Source: Euplotes cf. woodruffi 2 WChen-2021
Lineage: Eukaryota > Ciliophora > Spirotrichea > Euplotida > Euplotidae
DNA length: 20,370 nt
Assembly: GCA_021441665.1 (NCBI GenBank)
Contig: JAGYYN010021791.1
Location: 1-20,370, forward strand
Reading direction: 5' to 3'
Part shown: positions 1 to 9,251 of the stretch, in pieces
Layout of the letters: each line of letters opens with the position of its first letter
Numbering within the stretch: position 1 is the first letter of the stretch
The notes under the pieces: model-generated
The model's input: only the letters and a program-made list of their open reading frames with translations
Databases searched by the model: none
What the model was told of the DNA's origin: nothing
Translations under genes and position numbers: made by a program

Positions 1-1
1 T

Positions 2-954
2 AATAGAGCTGAAACATTGCAGAGAAAAGGTAAGCTCTTTGTATCTTTATCTATTTCCAGGCGGATATCCTCCAATTCCAGGTGAAACAAGCATCATCGG
101 ACTTGAAGCATCAGGCTACATGGTCACTTCACCAGAGGAATATTTCAGCGGAGAATACAAAGCCAACAAAAAGATAATGGCTTTACTTCCTGGTGGTGGA
201 TACGGTGATATAGCTAGAGTTCACAAAGACCATGTTATCGAGATTCCAGAAGGCATGTCCTTTGAAGATGCAGCCTCGATACCTGAAACATGGCTCACTT
301 CGTATCAGCTTTTGTTCATGGTTGCGAATGCAACCGTAGGTAAAACCTGCCTTGTCCACGCCGCTGCATCAGGAATTGGATGAGCCGTCATCCAACTTTG
401 TAAGGCAAGAGGCGTTACAACAATTGCAGTTTCTTCATCTGAAGACAAACTCGAATTGGCGAAGTCATTAGGAGCAAGCTACGGAATAAATTACAAAGAA
501 GCCCCTGATTTCTCTGATTTAGTTAAAGAATACACTGCAGGAAAAGGCGTGGATATCATTCTAGATTGTGTTGGAGCTCAAAATTTTGAATATAACATCA
601 AATCAGCTGCAGTCGACTGCCAATGGGTTTTATACGGAACGATGGGCGGTGTTAAACTCTCTGATTTCGGATATGGTAAGAATCGATGTATAAAATCTAT
701 CTTTAGAAATGGACTTAAGAGCTGTACTCATGAAAAGAATTCAGTTACTCTGCTCTACGTTAAAGACAAGAAGCAATGGTTATAAATCAGATCTTGTATC
801 GAGATTTACAAATGATTTTGTGCAATTATTTACAACAGGTGAACTCAAACCGATAGTCGACTGTGTATTTAAGTTTTCAGAGATGTCAAAGGCTCATGAA
901 AGAATGGAGAAAAATCTTAATAAAGGAAAGATTGTATGCACTAATGATATGTAA
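2..954 (+). CDS. NADPH:quinone oxidoreductase (PIG3/zeta-crystallin-like), 5' partial
   Basis: Zinc-independent medium-chain dehydrogenase/reductase expected to reduce quinones with NADPH in the cytosol. Exons are <2-29, 61-675 and 707-954; introns 30-60 and 676-706 are both 31 bp with GTAAG..TTCCAG/TTTAG ends. The visible start, NRAETLQRKGGYPPIPGE, matches the conserved N-terminal RADTLQRxGxYPPPPG block of the family, so roughly the first 40 residues lie left of the window. The nucleotide-binding loop VHAAASGIG-C-AVIQL contains an in-frame TGA (381-383) read as Cys; a stop there would truncate the enzyme inside its Rossmann fold. The second intron restores frame into the typical C-terminus with YKSDLVSRFTNDFVQLF and HERMEKNLNKGKIV. 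The recovered 296 residues plus the missing start give about the usual 330. The stop is TAA, with AATAAA at 958-963. Confidence 0.88.
30..60 (+). other. 31-bp spliceosomal intron (quinone oxidoreductase)
   Basis: GTAAGC..TTTCCAG. Removal joins AAAG to GC and gives the conserved QRK-G-GYPPIP reading. It is typical in size for the very short introns of this window. Confidence 0.85.
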
Positions 955-1569
955 ATGAATAAAACACCAAAATTAACTGTTGTTGATCTAATTAAAATTC
1001 ATAGTTTAGTATTTTATTAATTTTAAAGCAAATCAAATATATGATTGAGTAAATTCGTCGGATCATGTTGGAATATAGCTATTTTTCATTTCTAAATTGC
1101 TGTTTTCCAATTCATTTTTACTTAGCACAAAAGAATGTTAAATAGTTATACTAAATCAAGTTAAAATTTTTTATTAAACTTGATTATATTGCAAATTTAA
1201 TAATATTGAAATAAGTCTGCGATTCTACTCCATATTAAGTTGATTCAATTTTTAAACTTAAAGCCTGCGACTGCCAAATGATTAAATATATAATATTAAA
1301 TTATGATCATTAAATGATTAAAATCAAGATGGGCTCTTGAATCGCTGTTATTTAAAGATTCACTTCCGCTAAGAATGTTTTCAAATCGTCTAAAAGGCAC
1401 CAAAGTCAAAAGACCAAGTGTAAGTTGTGACTAGTTCTTTTTCAAACAGTCTGTGTAATAAATATTGCCAGTATTTTAAAGAGGTAAAAATACTGCTTTA
1501 ATAATAAAAACAGCAGCGTCAAAGTTATTTAATCATCTCTTATTTTTCATTTATTAACGGTTTGAAAAG
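955..1569 (+). other. Intergenic, AT-rich, with breakage-consensus match
   Basis: No sustained coding frame. A 10-bp match to the Euplotes breakage consensus HATTGAAaHH lies at 1204-1213, with a weaker inverted copy at 1243-1252. Near the right end, an ATG at 1375 opens 15 codons that run straight into a canonical GTAAGT at 1420. This could be a leader exon of the next gene, but I could not find a convincing acceptor in frame. Confidence 0.5.
1204..1213 (+). other. Match to Euplotes chromosome-breakage consensus
   Basis: TATTGAAATA fits HATTGAAaHH at all ten positions. It lies between the oxidoreductase and Sel1 genes. A few such matches are expected by chance in this AT-rich DNA. Confidence 0.3.
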
Positions 1570-2930
1570 ATGCAAGAAAGCGACAACAGTGAAAGTGGAG
1601 ATACACAGTCGGTTAATTTCCACACTGAGAACTTGAAATAAGCACATCCAAGCCGTCAGCAAGTACCACGAACTTCCTGATTTGGAAATGGAGTTCAAAA
1701 ATGTCGTTCAAATCCTTATGGACCCCAACTTTAGCTTTAAAGAATACTCTGGAAGACCCAAATCAGTCGATGATATGTCGAAGGAAGAACGAGAAAAACA
1801 TGAGGAAGAACGGAGGGCTATGAACGGTAATTTTATGATTTAATTCGAGTCATTACGATTTAGATAAACTTCTGGAGGCTGAACAGATTCTATATAAGAA
1901 CTACAAACCTGACGATTTATTCAACAAACACACAATGAGGATCTTAGATCATACTCCACAGAAAATCATTGCCGAAATGGCAGTGCGCCTGTTCGTGGGT
2001 AGCAGAGATATACCCAAAGATATCCCCAAAGCAATGAAGATGCTTCAAATTGCAAAAAGCAAAGACACAGAAGGTCAAACAGAAAAAGACAAAAGCGATA
2101 TGGAGTACTTTGAAGTAATGCTTAACAGAATGACGAATCCTAATATCGACGATTACTCTGAGTTTTGGAATGTAAATGAAAAACTCCGCATTCTTGCCGA
2201 AAAAGGTCAACCAAATGCAATGTACAGCTACGGAAGTGAATTGTACATGCTTTGCCAGAACAATGTATTTCAAGATAAGGCGATGATCAAGAACTCTCTC
2301 AAAACAGCATATGATTATTTAGATAGAGCAGGCAGGAACAAGCTTTACTCATCATTTTATTATCTCGGGAAAATGCACGAAGACGGAGTTTATGTGAATA
2401 AAGATCTCGAAAAAGCAGTCGACTGATATGTCGAAGGAGCTTCAAATAACAATGCATACTGATACTTCCAGCTCTCTATCCTGCATCTTCAAGGTAAAGG
2501 CGTCCCGCAGAGCAACTATCTGCATTTCAAATACTTAAAGCGAGCAGCTGAAGAAGGATACGTCAACGCCCAGCACTTGCTCGGCATCGCATATTACGAA
2601 GGAAGGTTTGTAGCAAAAGACCACACTTTATCTCTCGCTTGGTTCCGAGAAGCCGCAAGAAACGGCTATTTTGTTTCGTTAATCAACAGCGGGGACTTGT
2701 TGATTATGAACAGCGAGATCGGTAAAAAGGTCTTAGTGCAGGAGTATAAAGCAAGGGGAATTTCAGATGAAAATATTAAACTCATGACGACAAGCAACCT
2801 CAAACCGAACGTACTATTCGGCCTCAGCCAGTACATGTCTGCTTATCGAGTTGGAGCCAAGTACCTTGAGGCTCGAATTTCAGAGATCATAAAGTATCTT
2901 AGAGATTCGGGAGAATTTAGAAAAGAATAA
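1570..2930 (+). CDS. Sel1-like repeat protein (LRP2-binding-protein-like) with one +1 frameshift
   Basis: Sel1 repeats are TPR-like helical pairs that serve as protein-binding scaffolds; the partner here is unknown. The ATG at 1570 opens 23 codons that end AAA-TAA (1636-1641). Skipping one base continues as KHIQAVSKYHELPDLEMEF in a frame open to the intron at 1827-1863 (37 bp). After splicing the frame runs to TAA at 2928-2930, giving 440 residues. In-frame TGA at 2424-2426 and 2460-2462 read as Cys inside a repeat (KAVD-C-YVEGA..NAY-C-YFQLS), positions where family members often carry aromatic residues. At least five Sel1-type units are visible, for example ALG-type cores in GKMHEDGVYVNKDLEKAV, LHLQGKGVPQ and AQHLLGIAYYEGRFVAKD. 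The LRP2BP resemblance is from general repeat layout only; the Sel1 assignment is firmer than the orthology. Confidence 0.82.
1636..1641 (+). other. +1 frameshift site AAA-TAA (Sel1 gene)
   Basis: In frame from the ATG at 1570. The upstream peptide ends NFHTENLK and the downstream frame starts with the codon at 1640, KHIQAVSKYH. There is no GT..AG pair that could remove the stop. Confidence 0.8.
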
Positions 2931-3361
2931 TCGGCTCTATTATAATCAGGATTCAAGAAACCCGAATAATACTGTTCAATTAAATTACAGAAAATATAAA
3001 GATTTATAAGGAAAAAATGTTAATAAGTGTGACTGATATGTTAATAATTAAATTGAGATTTTGAGCTCTTTGGTATTGATTATTAATATTTATTCTAAAA
3101 TATCTGCTGATAGATATTAAATAAAAGGCTGATTATTCACCGAGTCTGAACTAAAACACCTTTTTAAATAACTATAATATTGATCGAAGATAGAAATATA
3201 TAATTACATTTGATCTAATTATAATAAATACAAATATAAGAGTAGTTTTAAGACTTTATAATAATTATGTAATCTTATGACTCTAAGTTTCCTCAAATAG
3301 CAATAAAATTAACTTGAAGAAATATAATAATTAAATTAAAAACAATACTTATTCTAGAACA
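2931..3361 (+). other. Intergenic, no gene seen
   Basis: About 430 bp of AT-rich sequence with stops in every frame. Only a poor match to the breakage consensus is present, near 2975. It presumably holds the 3' end of the Sel1 gene and the promoter of the zinc-finger gene, but I recognise no motif. Confidence 0.5.
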
Positions 3362-4511
3362 ATGCAATACTCAGCAAACACCGATTTAGCAAGCCTGTAC
3401 TCGATCCAACAAGAGTCATTTAATGAATTTTTATTACTGGACTTTATTTTGAATGGAACGATCCCGCTTCAGACTCTTCAGCTGTGGTGAAACATGATCT
3501 CGCAGCACCTCAACACAGTAAATATGGAACAAGCAAACAAAGGAAGCTTTATTAAAATAAAAAGCATTTCGAAAACGACTAATTGCGAGCAGAATAGCGC
3601 CACAGAGAATGTTGATAAATCACAGGTACCATCCTACTTAGATTCATAGATATTTTCTTCTTGCCTCGCTGTAGTTTAAATATGTAACACTCGCGGTTAT
3701 AGATCGATGATGTGGCAAACGAAGACGAGTGCTCAAATACATGCGATGCAAATATCCACTCCTCTGTTGACGAGAATACTCACAAAAATGATGACGGAGA
3801 AGCATGAAATCAGTCATGCGCGTCTAAAGAGTATTCACCCAGCCAGTCCCAAGTTAAGGTAGACGATGTAAACTTTGATGAATCCATTTTCCCATTGGAA
3901 AATATAACCTCAGGTATGCTTACGTTACAGATATTTACCCGTCATTTACGATATTTTAATAGTTCTTGTCTCTAACATTGTTTTTTCCTTTAGAGGAGAA
4001 GGCTGCATTTAAGAAGAATAACTTAATAAATTTCGACGTGCTTAAAGGCCACAAATACCAGATTGTTCCAAATTCAAAAAGCAAGAAGTCCGAAAATAAC
4101 TATCTGTACATCTGAAAGTACGACGACTGCAACAAAACATTTTCAAAAACGTGGAATCTAGTATATCACTTCAGAGTTCATACAAACGAGAAGCCATTTG
4201 AGTGAAATCACTGAGGCAAGAAGTTCTCCCAGAAAGGAAATCTTGGAAGACACCTTGAGACCCATGAGGTTGGAGACATCTCTGAAAGGAAGACGTTTAC
4301 ATGAAAAGTTTGAAAAAGCACATACACAAACATATATAATCTCAAGGTGAGTCCCTGCTTTTCAACCAACGCAAGATCATTGTCTGATCTTTACTCCATC
4401 CTCGCCTCAAGTGGGGATTTCTATGAGTTTATAATCATAGCCAATTTCGCTCTTATTTGAACGTACTAATCATCAGTGTAGAACCATATGAAAAAGAAGA
4501 ACCATAACTAA
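3362..4511 (+). CDS. C2H2 zinc-finger protein, three fingers with UGA-encoded cysteines
   Basis: Probably a nuclear DNA- or RNA-binding protein. Exons are 3362-3625, 3703-3913, 3994-4346 and 4482-4511, giving 285 residues; introns are 77, 80 and 135 bp, all GT..AG. Fingers sit at the C-terminus. Finger 1 is C-KYDD-C..H-FRV-H, followed by the classical linker TNEKPFE. Finger 2 is C-NH-C-GKKFSQKGNLGRH-LET-H. Finger 3 is C-KV-C-KSTYTNIYNLK, completed across the last intron by NH-MKKKN-H. The cysteines at 4113, 4203, 4212, 4302 and 4311 are TGA and only one finger cysteine is TGC, so TGA must be Cys. Two more TGA codons lie at 3488 and 3805. The N-terminal 150 residues are acidic and Ser/Asn-rich with no recognised domain. 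The fourth exon has only nine sense codons, but it supplies both histidines of finger 3, which supports the splice. Confidence 0.88.
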
Positions 4512-4687
4512 GTAATTTGCAGTCGGCTCAAAGGTGGAGTCTCACAGAGCTCGTGAGATACACAGCGCAGCGCAAGCCCAGCATATTTAATAATTCTTTA
4601 ATAATTAAGTTATCAAAGCTATTAAGTCTTCTTTACGAGTGATGATAGCAAACGATTGTATTTATAACAGTCAGCTGCTTTATATAA

Positions 4688-4987
4688 TATCAGTCTTACT
4701 TTTTCGACACGCGTACTTATTTTGAATTTAATAAGCAAAAAATTTTTAAGTCTCCAAATCACCGGTTTTGAACTTTATATTGGCCTAAGTTCTTACATAT
4801 CTCCCGGGTAAATTCACGCTTAATTCAACAGGTGAACTATACGGGTAATGTAGGAGAGTCTAAGTGACGGCCCGCTTGATTATATTGCTTTCGAGGTGGA
4901 CCACCGATGAATACTAATTACACTATATTTACTATTAATAATAATATGGAAAGTTCCCGGAGTCCTCTGGAGGTTCAGTATAATTAA
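4688..4987 (+). CDS. Uncertain Cys-containing ORF (exon or remnant)
   Basis: With TGA read as Cys, one frame is open from just after a TAA at 4685 to TAA at 4985, about 99 codons, three of them TGA. The centre reads GESKCRPACLYCFRGGPPM, a small Cys cluster. The only ATG that fits is at 4907, too late to be a natural start, so this would have to be a downstream exon; a CAG acceptor at 4691-4693 would suit. I recognise no family. In DNA this AT-rich a frame of this length can arise by chance, so treat it as a candidate only. It might equally be a decayed gene. Confidence 0.28.
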
Positions 4988-5102
4988 AATAGATGTTATG
5001 CTCTGCTAATTTGTACCAGTGCTCTTGTGATATGCAAGGCCTAGTAGCTGCAAAGAGCAAAGTATCCAACTACGTTTTGAATAAAACGATGGACTAAATA
5101 CA

Positions 5103-5112
5103 TTTTTCAATT
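5103..5112 (-). other. Match to Euplotes chromosome-breakage consensus
   Basis: Minus strand AATTGAAAAA, all ten positions fit, in the gap before the coiled-coil gene. Confidence 0.3.
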
Positions 5113-5398
5113 TCTAGAAAGTTCTCGAGCATTATATTATTTAATCAAGATTATTTTTAACTAAATAATTGTGTATTTAATTCGGAAAATTCAATACCTT
5201 TTGTTTGAGCAGAGCTAATTTGTAAATATAATTAATTAGACTCGGCGATATAAATAAAACAGATTATTTATAAACTGTATTTTTTTATGTTGAAATCAGT
5301 AATTATAATCCTTACTTTTTAATCAAGTCAATACAGTACTGATAACTGCTGACAGGCAATTGTTGATAATAATTGATTTTAAATACTTAATTTAAAAT

Positions 5399-8110
5399 AT
5401 GAATTCGAGCGACAACGGAGATTATTGCGGCAAATTTTCTGCACTGAATTTACAATACCGCCCAGGGTCTTCATTTAGTGAAAATCCTCCGCTTCAAGGT
5501 ACTTTAGTTGTTATTTGAAGATCTTTAACTGAGTGGGTACTTAATTCGGTTAATTTGTGCGAGTTTAAGCTCATTAATTGATTCATTTGCAATACTAAAT
5601 TGTAGAAAATATCCAAGGTAAATTAACAAACGGCAGTAGCAAGACTCCATGCCGGACATCCAGATTCAAAGACCACGCAAGTGATCGATGCAACTCTGTC
5701 CCTGAAAACTGGAATGTTAACGAGGCAGAAGGAGACAAAGTCCAGATCAAAAATAAAAATCGCATTCTTTCAGAGTTAACAAGCTCAGTCAATGCTTTAG
5801 CGAAAAAGAAAGGTAAATTGAGGTCGGAAATCGAGCATTTGTTACTCTGCAAAAACTCATTCTTTGAGGGTTTAACAAAGATCAGAAAGCTGATGCTTTC
5901 ACAAAAGCAAGGATCGATTCTTCAGTATTATCCAGTCAACAATACAGGACTTGTGCTTTATGAATGCGAACGGGAGTTTAGGACAGACGAAGGACACATC
6001 CTTCAGTCTATTTTATCAGTCCCACCAGTAAAACATGAATCTGATTTAAAAGGTGATAAATAAAGGCGCAGTCTCGTTTAATCAATGCCTCTTTGAAATC
6101 GAAAAATATATCAAGTTCATTCATGACCAATTCTTTGAAGTCCAGAATTTTAAACAGGAAAAAGACGATTGAATTCACATTTTCGAAAAAGAAGTCGAAG
6201 AATTATCGAAAAGTTGGGCAACACTCCAAGAAGAGCGCAAAAACCTCCACAAGAAGAAATACAAATCAGGTTTTGGCAAAGCAGCAGAGGAGTTTAAAAA
6301 GGTATCGACCGGCAGAAATTACCATCCAAGAAAAGGAATAATTAACAACCAAGTAAACAGCGTCTGTGGCGCGCACGATATTACAGGTTTAGCAGAACGA
6401 TATGATACACTTAATAATCACACTTCTCTAAGCGTGCGAAACTGAAATCAAAATTTCAGTACGTGAGCAATTACAGAGGAAGATAGGTACACTCAGATTT
6501 TGAATTCTAAAAACAACCAAAGTTTACTCTACAACGGCGGCATGGTACGAAGTTAGTTTGTCTAAAGACCATATAGCCGAATATCACACAGAACACCCAA
6601 AGACCCGAGAGTAACAAACTAATTAAAGAAATAACTGATTTGAGGTACAAATACGACTCGCTAAAAGAAAAACTTGAGTCAAGCGACATGAGTATCATCA
6701 TGGACGAAAAGATCGAACTTACAGAGAGGCTTAGAGAGATCAAGCAAGACCTTGCACGAGAAACAGAAGAACTCAACGACCTCAGATGTCAGGCAATTAA
6801 GCTAAGGGAAGAAGTCCATTCCCTTAACACTAAAATACCAATTCTTCAAGACAAAAAGGAAGAGCTGCAAAGTGAGATCCGGCGACTGCAGAGAGAACGC
6901 GATATTATCAAAGAAGATATTGTCAGCTTCCACGAACGCAGTAGTGTTCTGAATAAGCGATTCGAGTACCAAGAGACTGCATCAAAAGACGAGCTCGAAG
7001 GACTCAAGAAGAAAATCGACGAGAAATAACAACCAAATCCAGTATTACATCACGAAAGAACAGGAAATAGAACAGAAAATAGTGATGAAGAATGAAGAAC
7101 TGAACTCAGTCAACCACAAAATCCGAATTGCAAATGAACAGTATGAAATGGTAATGAGACAGATCAAAGATAACTCTTGACTGGAGCTTGAAATAGATAA
7201 CAAAACTAAAATCTTAGGCTTGCTCGACTCCAAAGCAAGAATCAAGGAGGAAGAACTTGATGACGCAAATAATAATTTAAACTCTATTAAAAAGATTGTG
7301 GAGGAGTACCAAATGCAGCTCACCGATATTAAATTTAGCCATAAGAAAATAGAAGACGAGATTAGACATTTTGAAAAACTTACAGTCATTAAGAAAGAAG
7401 AACTCTCAGATTTAGAACGACTAGTCATGGGTAAAGTTACATCGAAAGATGAAATATCGCAGGTCATCAGCCAACGGCAGAAAGAACTGTATTCTGTGGA
7501 AAATCAGCTTGCAGAAAAACAAATCTGAGCTGAAAAGTTCCAAGAAGCAATTGAAAAACTCATATCTGATATGGAGGACTTTACATGCAAATATGAAAAT
7601 GAAAAGTTGGAGAAGTTATTAGAAATCCAAGATATGCAGAATTATATTGATTCTTTAGCAAAGAAGAAAAAGTATTTGTCAAAGAAAGTCACCGAGTACT
7701 CTCATAAATCATTACAAAATCAAAGTAATATAAACGACCAAAGCCGCATTCAGTCTGTAAAAGGCGATGTCAGGAATATGCAGAAGATATTAGTCAATCA
7801 ATCTCTAATTGAAAAACCTTTTACCTGATCTTCAGACAACTGCAACTGTAAAACAATGCGCGACACAGATGAGAAATATGATAACGACGGCGGTTCAAGA
7901 TTCCACGTGATTTCATCAACAAAATACCAAGAAAGCGAAGCTAGTGAAATCGATAAGAAAAAAGTGCATAAGCCTAAAAGCAGTATGGCGAACCCTCTAA
8001 ACCCGTACATCAACCACATAAGAGCGTCTTCATCAGGAGGTGGGTTCAGGCATCAAAGGAGAGTAAGCGAGCCTCTAAGTCTCCTGCAGTTCAACCAGTC
8101 GCAGCGTTAG
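5399..8110 (+). CDS. Long coiled-coil protein with two +1 frameshifts
   Basis: About 856 residues, largely coiled coil, so probably a cytoskeletal or basal-body structural or scaffold protein; no specific family recognised. Exons are 5399-5498, 5606-6544 and 6577-8110; introns are 107 bp and 32 bp (6545-6576, phase 0). AAA-TAA occurs in frame at 6058-6063 and 7024-7029, and a +1 shift at each opens long frames: KGAVSFNQCLFEIEKYIKF after the first, NNQIQYYITKEQEIEQ after the second. Six in-frame TGA codons read as Cys. Heptad-like stretches fill residues about 360-740, for example LRCQAIKLREEVHSLNTKI. The C-terminus is Ser/Arg-rich (RHQRRVSEPLSLLQFNQSQR) and ends at TAG 8108-8110. A plus-strand ORF at 6093-6341 is a shadow of the frame entered by the first shift. 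Confidence 0.78.
6058..6063 (+). other. +1 frameshift site AAA-TAA (coiled-coil gene, first)
   Basis: Upstream frame ends ESDLKGDK. The frame at 6062 is open for 161 codons to the next intron, with three TGA codons as Cys. Confidence 0.78.
7024..7029 (+). other. +1 frameshift site AAA-TAA (coiled-coil gene, second)
   Basis: The coiled coil GLKKKIDEK stops here and resumes at 7028 as NNQIQYYITKEQEIEQKIV. The heptad character continues on both sides and the new frame runs 360 codons to the end of the gene. Confidence 0.82.
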
Positions 8111-8160
8111 CTAATTTATTCAATTAAAATTAACAAATCCATTTCAATAATATAAAATAA

Positions 8161-8640
8161 ATATTTACTCTGCCAAATCTAAAAGGTTCGACTTCAAGTA
8201 GTAATAGTAACAACCATAACTAAGCATACAATAAAAGTGAGTTCTGGCAGTTACAGCAGACTGCAGTATCTCCAGCGATATTTACCATCATGACCGTGTG
8301 ACAAATAAAAATGATACGGATTAGAACCAAGCTAGTTAAACTGCTTAGTAATATTAAATCAGAAAATACCGCTATCTTGATCAGTTTGATTGATACAGTG
8401 AAATCATAAAATCTGAAATTTATTGAATCAAGACCAGCAATATAACGACTGGTGGAACTAAATAAGGCAGGAATATTGCCTGGTGATGTTCAAGCAGAGG
8501 GTGGGTTGAAAAGGTCAGATTTGATGATGTGGTGGAGGTAGATCAGTGGGGTAGAGCGGGGACTGGTCAGCAGGGAGATGAGGAATGCTCAGAGGTGGGG
8601 TTATGTGGATGTCGAGGTTGAGTTGGGTGTGGCAGATTGA
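8161..8640 (+). pseudogene. Coding-like remnant with strong G skew
   Basis: A single plus-strand frame gives protein-like segments over 160 codons, for example RTKLVKLLSNIKSENTAILI, AGILPGDVQAEGGLKRSDLM and VERGLVSREMRNAQRWGYV, but it is interrupted by several TAA/TAG codons not preceded by AAA. From about 8450 the top strand is very rich in G with few C, with codons such as GTG, GGG, GAG and AGG that the neighbouring genes use sparingly. It has no recognisable family. It could be a decayed gene or element remnant, a gene with unrecognised introns, or a composition artefact that keeps frames open. Confidence 0.3.
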
Positions 8641-8782
8641 GGAAAGAAGGGATTGTGAAGTGTGGTGTTTTAGTAATTTGAGTGCAGCATAGTGAATTTT
8701 TGTGTAGTTTTATTTTTTATAAAACTTTGAATTCAGAGTATTAAATATGTGAAAACGAGATTTATATAATGAAATTTTATAT

Positions 8783-8809
8783 AGTTTCAATTATTGATAA
8801 ATTGAAACT
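8783..8809. repeat. Perfect inverted repeat of the Euplotes breakage consensus
   Basis: AGTTTCAATT, a 7-nt spacer, then AATTGAAACT: two 10-bp arms that are exact reverse complements. Each arm matches E-Cbs HATTGAAaHH at every position and the two face opposite ways. E-Cbs marks chromosome fragmentation and telomere addition in Euplotes crassus (known from the literature). A role here is inference from position in the widest intergenic gap and from symmetry. Confidence 0.5.
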
Positions 8810-9077
8810 TGATAAGTTACAACAATATATATTAATCAATTTTGATTACGATATTAATATTTATATGACGTTATTTAAATCATATTTGATAGTTTTAAAA
8901 ATTAAAATTTTAATATATAGTTTAAAATTTTAAATCAATTTTTTCCATATTATTAACTATTTTTAAAACAAAAAATCAGATTAAAAATGCAAATTCACAT
9001 CACTCTAAACTTTCACCTCTCTCGATTTTAAGCATATAAAAATACACACATTATGATAAGCCCTGCAAAACCTCAAA

Positions 9078-9251
9078 ATGCAATCTCCAGATAATTTTGA
9101 CCAAAATTACATCGGTATAAAAGCGCTACTTGGTGACTGTATTAAACTTAGCAGTGCAGGCTGAAAGTTTATCAAACTCAGAGTGGCACTGGTGCATCTT
9201 AATCCCCATGCCTTTGCCGCTGGCTCATATGGCATACGCTCTCATTTCTAA
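9078..9251 (+). CDS. Possible small ORF, 57 aa
   Basis: ATG to TAA with one in-frame TGA (9162-9164) as Cys: begins MQSPDNFDQNYIGIKALLGD and ends NPHAFAAGSYGIRSHF. Base composition is clearly more GC-rich than the flanks and a TATAAAAATA run lies about 40 bp upstream. No family recognised. It may be a first exon, since GTGAGC follows the stop within a few bases, or chance. Confidence 0.3.

Larger units (their letters stand above)
4512..5398 (+). other. Intergenic with GC-richer, coding-like patches
   Basis: The patches at about 4520-4590 and 4690-4990 are visibly richer in G+C than their surroundings; the second holds a 99-codon frame listed separately. Further right the DNA is AT-rich. An exact match to the breakage consensus HATTGAAaHH lies on the minus strand at 5103-5112 and a weaker one at 5187-5196. 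The 11-mer GCTAATTTGTA occurs twice, near 5007 and near 5217. Confidence 0.4.

Noticed and set aside
1944-2273. Minus-strand 109-codon ORF
   Set aside because: Antisense shadow of the Sel1 protein, which has recognisable repeats on the plus strand.
6093-6341. Plus-strand 82-codon Lys/Ser-rich ORF
   Set aside because: It overlaps the frame entered by the shift at 6058-6063, which is open for 161 codons and joins the rest of the coiled-coil protein through a phase-0 intron.
7045-7467. Minus-strand 140-codon Ser/Leu-rich ORF
   Set aside because: Antisense shadow of the coiled coil; its Ser/Phe/Leu bias is the complement of Lys/Glu codons.
8161-8640. Local use of TAA/TAG as glutamine
   Set aside because: Reading them as Gln joins the coding-like block, but all neighbouring genes use TAA/TAG as stop or shift sites. 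A decayed or intron-bearing sequence is a simpler explanation.
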